Source of the DNA: Candidatus Uhrbacteria bacterium
GTDB taxonomy: Bacteria > Patescibacteriota > Patescibacteriia > 2-12-FULL-60-25
Assembly: GCA_903893445.1 (NCBI GenBank)
Contig: CAITMG010000039.1
Span: 1-41,899, forward strand
Direction: 5' to 3'
Length of the DNA: 41,899 nucleotides
Position numbers and translations under genes: made by a program. The first letter of the stretch is position 1. Each line of letters begins with the position of its first letter. This document shows positions 24,451 to 31,849 of the stretch, piece by piece. The notes beneath the pieces were generated by a model, which saw only the letters and a program-made list of their open reading frames with translations, searched no databases and was not told where the DNA came from.

Positions 24451-24480
24451 GAAAAAGCTACTCCATTGAGAGTAGCTTTC
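24451..24480 (-). terminator. Terminator of the tRNA-Glu transcript
   Basis: Stem AAAGCTACTC/GAGTAGCTTT (24454-24463 with 24470-24479). On the minus strand a T-rich tract (TTTTTCTTTTC) follows, so it terminates leftward transcription from tRNA-Glu. Confidence 0.8.
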
Positions 24481-24524
24481 ACTCACCACCCAGATGATCT
24501 CGTAACGGCTTCCCATCCTTTGAC

Positions 24525-24541
24525 ACGAAGCTTAGCTTCGT
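24525..24541. repeat. Short hairpin downstream of tRNA-Glu (a)
   Basis: ACGAAGC, loop TTA, GCTTCGT. The arrangement NAGC-TNA-GCTN is the same as at 24562-24576 and 14489-14503. Confidence 0.6.
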
Positions 24542-24561
24542 AGAACTGATCAGATGGGTAG

Positions 24562-24576
24562 CCGAGCTCAGCTCGG
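24562..24576. repeat. Short hairpin abutting tRNA-Glu (b)
   Basis: CCGAGC, loop TCA, GCTCGG, adjoining the encoded CCA of tRNA-Glu on its 3' side. It may serve as a 3' processing or protective hairpin. Confidence 0.6.
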
Positions 24577-24651
24577 TGGTAGCGCCAAGGGGAATCGAAC
24601 CCCTATTACGTGGATGAGAACCACGCGTCCTAACCGTTAGACGATGGCGCC
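24577..24651 (-). tRNA. tRNA-Glu (CTC)
   Basis: Read on the minus strand: acceptor GGCGCCA/TGGCGCT, D stem GTCT/GGAC, anticodon stem CGTGG/CCACG with loop TTCTCAT (anticodon CTC), T stem AGGGG/CCCCT with TTCGATT loop, discriminator A and encoded CCA. The first acceptor pair is G1-U72 rather than G-C, which is slightly unusual. Confidence 0.93.
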
Positions 24652-24665
24652 TTGTGATGTGCGCG

Positions 24666-24693
24666 AGTGTACCACGCGGATACGATGCGTCAA
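24666..24693 (-). promoter_or_regulatory. Promoter of tRNA-Glu
   Basis: On the minus strand TTGACG (24693-24688), a 16-bp spacer and TACACT (24671-24666), preceded by TGG. Transcription would begin close to the mature tRNA 5' end at 24651. Confidence 0.65.
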
Positions 24694-24779
24694 GAATCAG
24701 CGTTGTGAATTCCATTTATCCACAGTTCAATATTTTGTCTTTATTTAGCGAAAATTATGTGTTTTTTGACGTAAAATGG

Positions 24780-24808
24780 TTGCCAAAATGAAGGGCGTCA
24801 TGTATGCT
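24780..24808 (+). promoter_or_regulatory. Promoter deciding the start of the small secreted protein
   Basis: TTGCCA (24780-24785), a 17-bp spacer and TATGCT (24803-24808). The -10 overlaps an upstream in-frame ATG at 24804, so the real start must be the ATG at 24819, 10 bases after the -10. Confidence 0.55.
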
Positions 24809-24818
24809 TCCTCTTGCT

Positions 24819-25253
24819 ATGAGAACTACTCTCACACGTGTGTGCACAGCGGTGGTGGCGCTGAGCACGGTTATCGGCCTTGTTGCCCCGTTTTCTGTTG
24901 AAGCTGCAACAAAAAAGGTCGCTAAAAAGAAGGTGACGCGTTACCACATGTCGGTTTCTGCGATCAAAGGAAAAGATGAAAAAGACTTTGCAAACCCGGT
25001 TTCTCGCTGTCTGACGGCGGACATGAAAGCCTTGTATAAGGGCGATGTCGCTCAGATGGAAAAGGACATTGCAAAAGTCGGTACGGGTCACGATGCAGCG
25101 GTCGCCTCTTACAAAATGAAACTTGATACGGTTTGGGGGGCGATGGAGCAGCCATACTGCGGGTACGGTGCCTACGGGATGACGGCAGTGAAGAAGTCCT
25201 TCAACAAGTCTGTCGAACGTGCACGCGCCGAGTTTCTGGCCGAAGCAAAATAA
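24819..25253 (+). CDS. Small secreted protein, unknown
   Basis: 144 residues. The start at 24819 is preferred because the ATG at 24804 lies within the -10 box. A signal peptide (about 1-30, ending FSVEA-A) is followed by a Lys-rich segment (TKKVAKKKVTRYH) and a helical domain of about 90 residues with two Cys residues (SRCLTAD and QPYCGYG) that could form a disulfide. No known family is recognised. Export is predicted. A perfect palindromic terminator follows. Confidence 0.75.
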   Translation: MRTTLTRVCTAVVALSTVIGLVAPFSVEAATKKVAKKKVTRYHMSVSAIKGKDEKDFANPVSRCLTADMKALYKGDVAQMEKDIAKVGTGHDAAVASYKMKLDTVWGAMEQPYCGYGAYGMTAVKKSFNKSVERARAEFLAEAK

Positions 25254-25263
25254 CGATCAATCA

Positions 25264-25303
25264 AAAACACCCGATCAGCATGCTGATCGGGTGTTTTGTT
25301 TTT
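25264..25303. terminator. Perfect 34-base palindromic bidirectional terminator
   Basis: AAAACACCCGATCAGCA (25264-25280) is followed directly by its exact reverse complement (25281-25297), with T-rich sequence on both strands. It separates the convergent small secreted protein and mgtA genes. Confidence 0.9.
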
Positions 25304-25307
25304 GGTG

Positions 25308-27851
25308 TTACGGCGTGAGTTGTTTTTCCTTGTCCCAGAGTTTGGCGTAGCCGACTTTCCCAAGAAGGGTGAGTCCAGCGTATCCGATAATGATGAGGAT
25401 GATGGTTGCGATGATTGGTGTCGCGACAGGCATAAACTCGAGTGCTTTGCCGAGGCTTGTTTGTGTGATGATGATGGTTGTGGTGATGGAGATCCCGGAT
25501 GCGATGATCAGTGGGAGACTCGGACGATTGGCGAATGAGAGCTTTTGCGTTCGCAAGAGGAAGATGACCATCACTTCGCTCAGGAGAGACTCGATAAACC
25601 ACCCAGATCGAAACAGAGGAATGTTGGCATGCGCGACAAAGAGGAGAACACCAAACGTTGCATAATCGGCTAAGCTCGAGATTGTTCCAAAGAAAAACAT
25701 GAAATTGGAAATCTGTCGGATGTCCCATTTGCGCGGTTTGGAAATATCTTCTGTGGACACGCGATCCGTTGAGATGGCAAGCATCGGAATATCGCCAAGT
25801 AAGTTGAGGAGCAGGATTTGTGCTGGCAATAACGGAATGAATGGCAAGAGGAGCGATGCGCCTGCCACGGAGAGCATGTTCCCAAAGTTGGAACTGATTG
25901 TGGAGTAGATGTACGTGCGCATGTTGGCGAAGGTGCGGCGTCCTTCGCGAATCCCTTCTGCGAGCACGGAGAGATTTTTCTTTAACAAGATAACAGATGC
26001 GGCTTCCTTGGCGACATCAATCGCGTCATCAAAAGAGATGCCGACATCAGCCGCATGCAGCGCTGGTGCATCGTTGACGCCATCACCCATGTAGCCAACA
26101 GTGTGTCCGCGTTTTTTAAGTGCTTGAATGATGCGTAGTTTGTGCGCAGGTGTGATCTTCGCAAAAATATTCGCGACTTCGACGGCGTCACGCAGCTGGT
26201 GATCATCCATTTGTTCGACCTGTTCGCCGGTGTAGATGCCCGTGACATCAAAGTTGAGCTGAGATGCGACAAAAGATGTGACGCGCTCGTTATCGCCCGT
26301 TAAAATGACAATGCGAACGTTTAACTCTTTGAGTGACTTGAGTGCGGCTTTGGCGGTTTGTTTTGGTGCGTCGCTGATCACGACAAAACCCACTAAACAC
26401 AGATTTTTTTCATCGGTTGGAAGGTAGGTCGATTTTTTTTCAATGACGCGTTCCGCAACAGCAAGGAGGCGTGCGCCATTATCGTGGAGCGAGTCGGCGT
26501 AGGCGATGAGTTTTTTTCGATCCGCCTCTTGGAGCGGTGTGACGCCCTTTGCGCCTTCGCGTGTTGTGCATTGCGCGATGACCTCTGAGACAGCGCCTTT
26601 CACGATCAATCTTCGGGATTCATTAGCTGGTTGGACAACACAGCTCATGCGCCGTCGCGAAAAATCAAAGGAAATCAGATCAACAAGATCGGATGTTGGG
26701 TAGGCGGATGATGCGCCGCCGCGTTGTGCTTCAAGGATCGCTTCATCCAAGGCGGACGTTGCTCGTCCACGTCGTGTTGTTTCAATGCAATTCAGTGCGA
26801 GGGAAAGCGCACGAGGATTTGGTTCTCCGTCTGGATCGACAGAGCCGCGGACGCGGGGAGTGCCAACGGTGAGTGTGCCGGTTTTATCGGTACAAAAGAC
26901 ATCTGCATTGCCAAGATCCTCGATGGAAATGAGTCGCTTTACGAGCACATGTTTTTTGCTCATGTGCAACGCGCCGCGTGTTAGGTTAACGGTCACGACA
27001 ACAGGGAGAAGCTCTGGTGAAACGCCGACAGCAAGCGCGAGTGCGAACAACAGCGACTCCGACCATGTGCCATGCACAAAGCCTAAAAATGCCGCAACGA
27101 TAATTGTGAGACCGAGTGTGACTTTGAGGAGAAAATTTCCAAACTGACGAATCCCTTTTTGAAATTCGGTTTCCTCTGGAGCTTCGGCGAGGAGGGTTGC
27201 GGTGCGGCCGAGTTCGGTTCGTGCGCCTGTGGCGATGACGACACCCATTCCAGATCCTTGGACAACGTGTGTGCCGGCAAATGCGATGTTCGTTTGTTCT
27301 TGTGGCGGTAATCGTTCGCCGGAAATTGGGTCTGTGATTTTGGGTACAGGAACAGATTCGCCCGTGAGTGGGGATTCATCAATTTCCAAATCTTCAATAC
27401 TGATCAGTCGAAGATCTGCAGAGATGACGGTGCCAAGATCGATCTCGACAATATCTCCAATGACGAGCTGCGTTGCATCAATGGACGTGGATTTACCTTC
27501 GCGAAGAACGAGTGCACGTCGTGTTAATTTTTTGCGCAACAGCCGAACCGCGCGCTCACTGCGATACTCTTGGACGAATGCGAGTGAGCCGCTGACCGCA
27601 ACGACGCCAAGGATGATCGCGGTTTCCGTTGTCTCGCCAAGAACGCCAGAGATGACACTCGCGCCAACTAAAATGAGCACGAGCGGACTTGTAAATTGAC
27701 GAAGAAGGATTCTCCATGCCGGAACACTTTTATCCTGACCAATTTCATTTTTCCCATCTTTTTCGAGTCGTCGTGCAGCTTCGGCATGCGACAAACCGCG
27801 CTCAGATGTTTTGAGCGCGCTCAGACTTTCTTCGATTGTGTTGTTCCACAT
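25308..27851 (-). CDS. mgtA: Magnesium-translocating P-type ATPase (P3B, MgtA-like)
   Basis: 847 residues. N-terminal cation-ATPase domain (GLSHAEAARRLEKDGKNEI), actuator loop SPLTGESVPVP, phosphorylation site D322 in FCTDKTGTLT, the nucleotide-binding segment ISFDFSRRRMSCVV (the MgtA-type counterpart of FxxxRRRMSV) and hinge MGDGVNDAPALHAADVGIS. About ten transmembrane helices are visible, with NLLGDIPMLAISTDRV near the C-terminus. MgtA/MgtB import Mg2+ at low external concentration; no MgtA-type leader is seen. It is the last gene of an engB - glycosyltransferase-like - mgtA run, starting two bases after the preceding stop. Confidence 0.9.
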   Translation of the reverse strand: MWNNTIEESLSALKTSERGLSHAEAARRLEKDGKNEIGQDKSVPAWRILLRQFTSPLVLILVGASVISGVLGETTETAIILGVVAVSGSLAFVQEYRSERAVRLLRKKLTRRALVLREGKSTSIDATQLVIGDIVEIDLGTVISADLRLISIEDLEIDESPLTGESVPVPKITDPISGERLPPQEQTNIAFAGTHVVQGSGMGVVIATGARTELGRTATLLAEAPEETEFQKGIRQFGNFLLKVTLGLTIIVAAFLGFVHGTWSESLLFALALAVGVSPELLPVVVTVNLTRGALHMSKKHVLVKRLISIEDLGNADVFCTDKTGTLTVGTPRVRGSVDPDGEPNPRALSLALNCIETTRRGRATSALDEAILEAQRGGASSAYPTSDLVDLISFDFSRRRMSCVVQPANESRRLIVKGAVSEVIAQCTTREGAKGVTPLQEADRKKLIAYADSLHDNGARLLAVAERVIEKKSTYLPTDEKNLCLVGFVVISDAPKQTAKAALKSLKELNVRIVILTGDNERVTSFVASQLNFDVTGIYTGEQVEQMDDHQLRDAVEVANIFAKITPAHKLRIIQALKKRGHTVGYMGDGVNDAPALHAADVGISFDDAIDVAKEAASVILLKKNLSVLAEGIREGRRTFANMRTYIYSTISSNFGNMLSVAGASLLLPFIPLLPAQILLLNLLGDIPMLAISTDRVSTEDISKPRKWDIRQISNFMFFFGTISSLADYATFGVLLFVAHANIPLFRSGWFIESLLSEVMVIFLLRTQKLSFANRPSLPLIIASGISITTTIIITQTSLGKALEFMPVATPIIATIILIIIGYAGLTLLGKVGYAKLWDKEKQLTP

Positions 27852-27853
27852 AG

Positions 27854-29200
27854 CTAGACGATCAACGGAAGGTTTTCGAGCTCAAGATGCTCGCCCGTGA
27901 TGATTTGTTCGATGCGATAGGAGCCGTGTGTTGGTGCTTCGATAAATCCATTCCACGCGATGCGCGCTAAGGCGCCGGATTCGAGCCAATCAAACAGCCA
28001 TTCGTTCGTATATTTTGGATCGTTTTGTGTCACGCCACCGCCAACCGTCTTGAGCCACATGCGATTAAAATGTTCCTGCGATCCAATGGATGGCGCCATG
28101 ATGATCGGGATGCCTGCGCCGCAATAAAAGGAGAGTTCGCTGGGCTTGGTCCAGAGAATATCTGTTTTTCGGAGAATCTTGCTAAATTCCGTAAAGTACG
28201 ACGGACGATCGGCAAAATAATCCACGAACAAATTTTTGCCGAGCAATTTATGCATGCCAAGTTGTTCAATCTCAACGAGGAACGCATCCGCAATTTCTTT
28301 TTTCGTGCCAGCCGTCATTCGATAGGTGATCTCGCTCTTGAGGAGTTTTGGTTTGAGGCTCTTGAGTACATCAAGCGCGAGTTGAAATTGCGCACCAGCT
28401 CCACCGACGCTAAACGTGAGGGTGAGCGGATGTGTCGGGCGCATCGGGCACGTCCCAGATCCCAGCCAGGATTCTAAAACACGAACATACCGCGCAGCAA
28501 AAATCCCGTTTGGATCAAGGTTGCACAAGCGCGCTAACAAATCTTTTTTGATAATCAAACCTTCGGCGCCACCAACGAGCTCCTTTGGTAATGGAAAACC
28601 CGTGAGAAAAATATTTTCTGCTTTAACGCCGTAGAGTTTGAGCCGTTCAACAACGCGGCCGTTTGGCGCAAAATATTTGATGCGACTTTGTTTTGGATGT
28701 TTTGGCACCCACGCGCGGCTCATGTCCGCATCACACACAACGAGATAAATATCACCCGGATAATCAAAGGTTTCCGCCGCAAATGCTGGAATGAAAAACG
28801 TACAGATGAGCGGCTTTGGTTTTTTTGCGAGTTTGTTGATGAGGTGTCTGCAGAGTCCGAGGTTTTCAATCATCGCATACGTTTGAATGACCTGGAGACT
28901 TGGACGCGAGAGATCGCGTCGCGGATAAAAAACGGGAATCCGCTGAATGCGATCCATGACATTAAATAAAAAGTCACCAAGAACAGGAACGATCTTGAGA
29001 CGCGAAATCGTTTCGTACAGTTTGCGGCTTTCGGACCAAAGTTTTTTGTCCTTGTCCGGAATGCCAGCGTACGCGTTGGCGGTGATGATGCCGCCGGCCG
29101 CTAAATCGCGCAAACCATATGCGGCACGTTCATGGCCATAGCCCATGTTGACGGAGACGACGTACGCGCAATTGTGATGATGTCGAAGATGTTCCTCCAT
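27854..29200 (-). CDS. Glycosyltransferase-like protein (GT-B/MGDG-synthase resemblance)
   Basis: 448 residues, soluble. The N-terminus has VVSVNMGYGHERAA, comparable to the GxGH(R/x)xA loop of MGDG synthase and MurG-like GT28 enzymes. A middle segment reads VVCDADMSRAWVPKHPK and FAPNGRVVERLKLYGVKAENIFLTGFPLP, like the acceptor-domain end of that family. The C-terminal part has LTFSVGGAGAQFQ and KPSELSFYCGAGIPIIMAPSIGSQEHFNRMWL, which occupy the positions of the nucleotide-sugar binding loops. This suggests transfer of a sugar to a lipid or other acceptor. The family is assigned by pattern only. It sits between engB and mgtA with gaps of 12 and 2 bases. Confidence 0.65.
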   Translation of the reverse strand: MEEHLRHHHNCAYVVSVNMGYGHERAAYGLRDLAAGGIITANAYAGIPDKDKKLWSESRKLYETISRLKIVPVLGDFLFNVMDRIQRIPVFYPRRDLSRPSLQVIQTYAMIENLGLCRHLINKLAKKPKPLICTFFIPAFAAETFDYPGDIYLVVCDADMSRAWVPKHPKQSRIKYFAPNGRVVERLKLYGVKAENIFLTGFPLPKELVGGAEGLIIKKDLLARLCNLDPNGIFAARYVRVLESWLGSGTCPMRPTHPLTLTFSVGGAGAQFQLALDVLKSLKPKLLKSEITYRMTAGTKKEIADAFLVEIEQLGMHKLLGKNLFVDYFADRPSYFTEFSKILRKTDILWTKPSELSFYCGAGIPIIMAPSIGSQEHFNRMWLKTVGGGVTQNDPKYTNEWLFDWLESGALARIAWNGFIEAPTHGSYRIEQIITGEHLELENLPLIV

Positions 29201-29212
29201 GACGGAAGAATA

Positions 29213-29791
29213 TCACGATTTGCACGCCGTTTGAATGGCGGCAAGAATTTCGTTTCGACCTTCGGTGGTCTCGGCGGAATGGACAAGGATGTTTGCGCCT
29301 GGAAGTGCTTCACGAATGTTCTTGAGCGACTTTGCGCGTTCGTTGCCGGAGAGTTTGTCGATTTTATTCGCGATGATCAAAAAGGGAATGCCTTTTTCTT
29401 CCAACAGCATCAACATCTGAATATCGAGTGGTGTTGGACCAAGGCGTGAATCTACGATGACGACTGCGAGTTTTAGTCGTTCGGCGTGATCAAGGACGTC
29501 AAAGACGCGTTGTTGAAACTCGCGTTTTTCCCCGGCTGGAGCTTTGGCGTATCCATAGCCTGGGAGATCGATGAGATCAAAGGCGCGACCAAATCGAAAG
29601 AGGTTGATGAGGCGCGTTCGACCTGGGGTCGAACTTGTTCGACTGAGGCCTTTTTGACGCGCGATGGAGTTGATCAGGGATGATTTACCCACGTTTGAAC
29701 GGCCTAAAAGCGCCACTTGCGGAAACGAGCCGTGGGGGATTTGCTCTGGAATGGCAGAGCTGGTGATGAATGTGGCGGTGAGGTCGGACAT
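29213..29791 (-). CDS. engB: Ribosome biogenesis GTPase EngB/YsxC
   Basis: 192 residues, normal length. G1 GRSNVGKSSLINSI, G2 Thr in SSTPGRTRLIN, G3 DLPGYGYAKAP, G4 ANKIDKL and a G5-like HSA. The DLPGYGYA context is specific to EngB. It supports assembly of the 50S subunit. First gene of the leftward operon; transcribed divergently from the SPFH gene 75 bases away. Confidence 0.95.
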   Translation of the reverse strand: MSDLTATFITSSAIPEQIPHGSFPQVALLGRSNVGKSSLINSIARQKGLSRTSSTPGRTRLINLFRFGRAFDLIDLPGYGYAKAPAGEKREFQQRVFDVLDHAERLKLAVVIVDSRLGPTPLDIQMLMLLEEKGIPFLIIANKIDKLSGNERAKSLKNIREALPGANILVHSAETTEGRNEILAAIQTACKS

Positions 29792-29866
29792 GGGGGTAGG
29801 GTAGCATGATTGCCTTTTTCTCGGCGTTTGCTAGGCTTTAGGTATCATTTATTCACCTTTTTGTCT

Positions 29867-30616
29867 ATGTATCTGACACTTATCTTCGTGGTCGTGTTTA
29901 TTTTGTTGATCAGTCTCCGACAGGTTGATCAATATGAACGCGGCGTTAAATTTACGATGGGTCGATTCTCCGGGTTGGTGAATCCAGGTTGGCGTGTGGT
30001 GTTGCCGATTTTTCAGTCCATGCGAAAAGTGGATCTTCGATTAAAGGCCGTTGATGTGCCAGCGCAGGATGCAATTACAAAAGATAACGTGTCTGCCAAA
30101 ATCAACGCCGTGATTTATTACAAGATCGTTGATGCCGGTAAGGCGATCATCGAAGTAGAAAATGTGAACTACGCGATTTTGCAACTTGCACAAACAACGA
30201 TGCGCAATATCGTTGGTGAGGTCACGCTCGATGAGCTGTTGAGTCAGCGACAGGTGATCTCGGATAAGATTGAAAAAATTGTGGATGAAGCAACGCTCTC
30301 GTGGGGCGTGGAAGTGACTGCCGCGGAATTGAAGGATATTAACTTGCCGCCAGACATGGTGCGCACGATTGGAAAACAGGCGGAAGCTGAACGTGAACGC
30401 CGCGCCGTTATTATTACATCGGAAGGTGAAGTTGCCGCCGCGCAAAATCTTGCGCAAGCCGCATCCATTTTATCTGCCGCACCAGGCGCGTTGCATTTGC
30501 GCACATTGAATTCGATCAATGATATTTCGTCCGATCAATCTAACACCGTCGTGTTTACATTGCCGCTCGAAGTGTTGAGTGCGTTTGCCGGGTACAGCAA
30601 GAATGTGAATAAATAA
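29867..30616 (+). CDS. SPFH/stomatin (slipin) family membrane protein
   Basis: 249 residues from the ATG at 29867; an in-frame ATG at 29810 lies before the likely -10 (TATCAT, 29843-29848). One N-terminal transmembrane segment (about 2-18), then the band-7 domain: QVDQYERGVKFTMGRFSGLVNPGWRVVLPIFQ, VDVPAQDAITKDNVSAKINAVIYYKI and the helix AEAERERRAVIITSEGEVAAAQNLAQAA. These proteins form membrane-associated ring-like oligomers. The frequent partner NfeD is not adjacent. A hairpin after the stop serves mainly the opposing gene. Confidence 0.92.
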   Translation: MYLTLIFVVVFILLISLRQVDQYERGVKFTMGRFSGLVNPGWRVVLPIFQSMRKVDLRLKAVDVPAQDAITKDNVSAKINAVIYYKIVDAGKAIIEVENVNYAILQLAQTTMRNIVGEVTLDELLSQRQVISDKIEKIVDEATLSWGVEVTAAELKDINLPPDMVRTIGKQAEAERERRAVIITSEGEVAAAQNLAQAASILSAAPGALHLRTLNSINDISSDQSNTVVFTLPLEVLSAFAGYSKNVNK

Positions 30617-30642
30617 AAAAAAGACCCCGAGGAGATCGGGGT
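30612..30642 (-). terminator. Terminator of the degenerate GHKL gene
   Basis: ACCCCGA (30624-30630) pairs with TCGGGGT (30636-30642) around GGAGA. On the minus strand the stem is followed by C and then a run of eight T, so it terminates the leftward gene ending at 30649. Confidence 0.75.
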
Positions 30643-30648
30643 GGGGAG

Positions 30649-31158
30649 CTAGTGATCATCTCGGGCACGTTTGCCCGAGATGTTTCGTTCTGCGGAAAGC
30701 AGGAGCGTCGTGATGTAGTGACCGGTCGTTCGTCGAATGACGAGATCGCCTTCGTGATCGATCACCGCCTGCATGACGGCGTTCATGATGCTTTCGGAAT
30801 CTTCGATCGTTGCTCGTCGATCGAGTGCCGTGACATCCGTCCCCGTGTCGGAGATCTCGAGGAACGTGTATGTCCCTGGGCGTTTGATGCCCGGGAAGAA
30901 GCGGATTCCCGTTCGCACGCTGATGGTGCCGGGTTGCTCGCGCAGACAGCGAAGGCTGTAGCCGAGCAGTGCCGTTGTCGCGCGTTCGATGGTGTCGCTG
31001 TGTCCACGGAATAACGGGAGTGTGGTGCACGGTGGCGATTCGATGACGGCATGGTCGCCGACGTACGTGCGAAAGCAGCTGACGGTTTTCCTGATGAGAT
31101 CGTTGAGATCAAAGGTGCGGGGTGCGATCAGGGGTTTACGACCGCGAGCGCTGCTCAT
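30649..31158 (-). CDS. Degenerate GHKL (histidine-kinase-type) ATPase-domain protein
   Basis: 169 residues from the ATG at 31158, set by GGAGG eight bases upstream; a longer frame to 31284 is rejected. The sequence tracks a histidine-kinase ATPase domain from end to end: FDLNDLIRKTVSCFRTYVGDHAVIES, a segment at the N-box position (TIERATTALLGYSLRCL), TISVRTG..., YTFLEISDTGTDV at the G1 box, and a final VIDHEGDLVIRRTTGHYITTLLLSAE that aligns with the last strands of the fold. The N-box Asn, the second Gly of DxGxG and the GxGL box are missing, and there is no phosphoacceptor His domain. ATP binding is therefore doubtful. Codon use is GC-rich and proteobacteria-like. It is divergent from the 31311 gene. 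Confidence 0.7.
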   Translation of the reverse strand: MSSARGRKPLIAPRTFDLNDLIRKTVSCFRTYVGDHAVIESPPCTTLPLFRGHSDTIERATTALLGYSLRCLREQPGTISVRTGIRFFPGIKRPGTYTFLEISDTGTDVTALDRRATIEDSESIMNAVMQAVIDHEGDLVIRRTTGHYITTLLLSAERNISGKRARDDH

Positions 31159-31213
31159 CGTGAGCCTCCAAAAAGATGTTTCATTTTCCCCCAATGTGAT
31201 AACGAACAACGAA

Positions 31214-31222
31214 AGTATAGCA
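31214..31222 (-). promoter_or_regulatory. Extended -10 element of the GHKL-like gene
   Basis: TGCTATACT on the minus strand (31222-31214), giving a leader of about 50 bases with GGAGG before the ATG at 31158. Confidence 0.6.
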
Positions 31223-31236
31223 GGTGATGAAGGTGA

Positions 31237-31265
31237 TTGACAGAAGTGAGAATGAATGATATTAA
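31237..31265 (+). promoter_or_regulatory. Consensus promoter of the 31311 gene
   Basis: TTGACA (31237-31242), exactly 17 bp, TATTAA (31260-31265). It is back to back with the minus-strand -10 at 31214-31222. The SD GGAGGAG (31300-31306) precedes the ATG at 31311. Confidence 0.75.
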
Positions 31266-31310
31266 CCGTGAGCTCGCTGTTCACTGTTTTTTTTGTGATG
31301 GAGGAGTTTG

Positions 31311-31769
31311 ATGCTTCGATATCTGTGTCAGAACCCCAAGGGCGGCGCCATCCATCTGATGGTGTCGCAGAAGAACGTGGAGCACATCGCTCAATTCTCC
31401 TTTTGTGGATCCAACGTGACCCGCGGCGGCAACATCACACGCTTTGCTTCTCTCAACGATCTGCTGAATGACGCGATCGTTCGTCGTCAGCTCGGGCAGA
31501 TCGTGAGCGACCGGATCGAGCGCCTGAGCGACCCAACGGGGGCCGCAACCTGCACCTTCGCGTATCCCACTTTTCTGGGGTGGGACTGTACCAATCACAA
31601 CGAGCGAACGCGCACGCTGACGGTCGACGTGGTCATCGAGCCGCATCGGAATCGGTCGGACGTGCTCGTCGTTCATCTACGGAATCTCTACGCTGGCGCA
31701 CCAGCCGAGCCCACGCTCCTCGCCCTGTTTGGGTGGGCCATGGAGCCAGAGCTCGCAACGGGCACATAG
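31311..31769 (+). CDS. Unknown protein, divergent partner of the GHKL-like gene
   Basis: 152 residues. The ATG at 31311 follows GGAGGAG with four bases of spacing. No signal peptide or membrane helix. It has three or four beta-rich stretches (IAQFSFCGSNVTRGGNITRF, TFAYPTFLGWDCTNH, TRTLTVDVVIEPHRNRSDVLVVHLRNL) and Cys at about residues 6, 32, 81 and 92. GC-rich codons, consensus promoter, SD and own terminator match its divergent neighbour, so the two probably arrived together. No family recognised. Confidence 0.7.
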   Translation: MLRYLCQNPKGGAIHLMVSQKNVEHIAQFSFCGSNVTRGGNITRFASLNDLLNDAIVRRQLGQIVSDRIERLSDPTGAATCTFAYPTFLGWDCTNHNERTRTLTVDVVIEPHRNRSDVLVVHLRNLYAGAPAEPTLLALFGWAMEPELATGT

Positions 31770-31794
31770 GCCCGTTTTTCGCCCCTTTTTCCTC

Positions 31795-31821
31795 GCTCCG
31801 GCCTTCCACCGGAGCTTTTTT
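31795..31821 (+). terminator. Intrinsic terminator
   Basis: GCTCCGG (31795-31801), loop CCTTCCA, CCGGAGC (31809-31815), then six T. It closes the cassette containing the divergent pair. Confidence 0.85.
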
Positions 31822-31830
31822 ATTTCCATG

Positions 31831-31839
31831 TGTTATACT
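31831..31839 (+). promoter_or_regulatory. Extended -10 element (TGTTATACT)
   Basis: TGTTATACT ends 10 bases before the ATG at 31850. It gives a near-leaderless mRNA for the coiled-coil protein. Confidence 0.65.
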
Positions 31840-31849
31840 CGCCAACGCT

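Noticed and set aside
24479-24715. 78-residue minus-strand open frame
   Set aside because: It spans the whole tRNA-Glu gene, its promoter and downstream hairpins.
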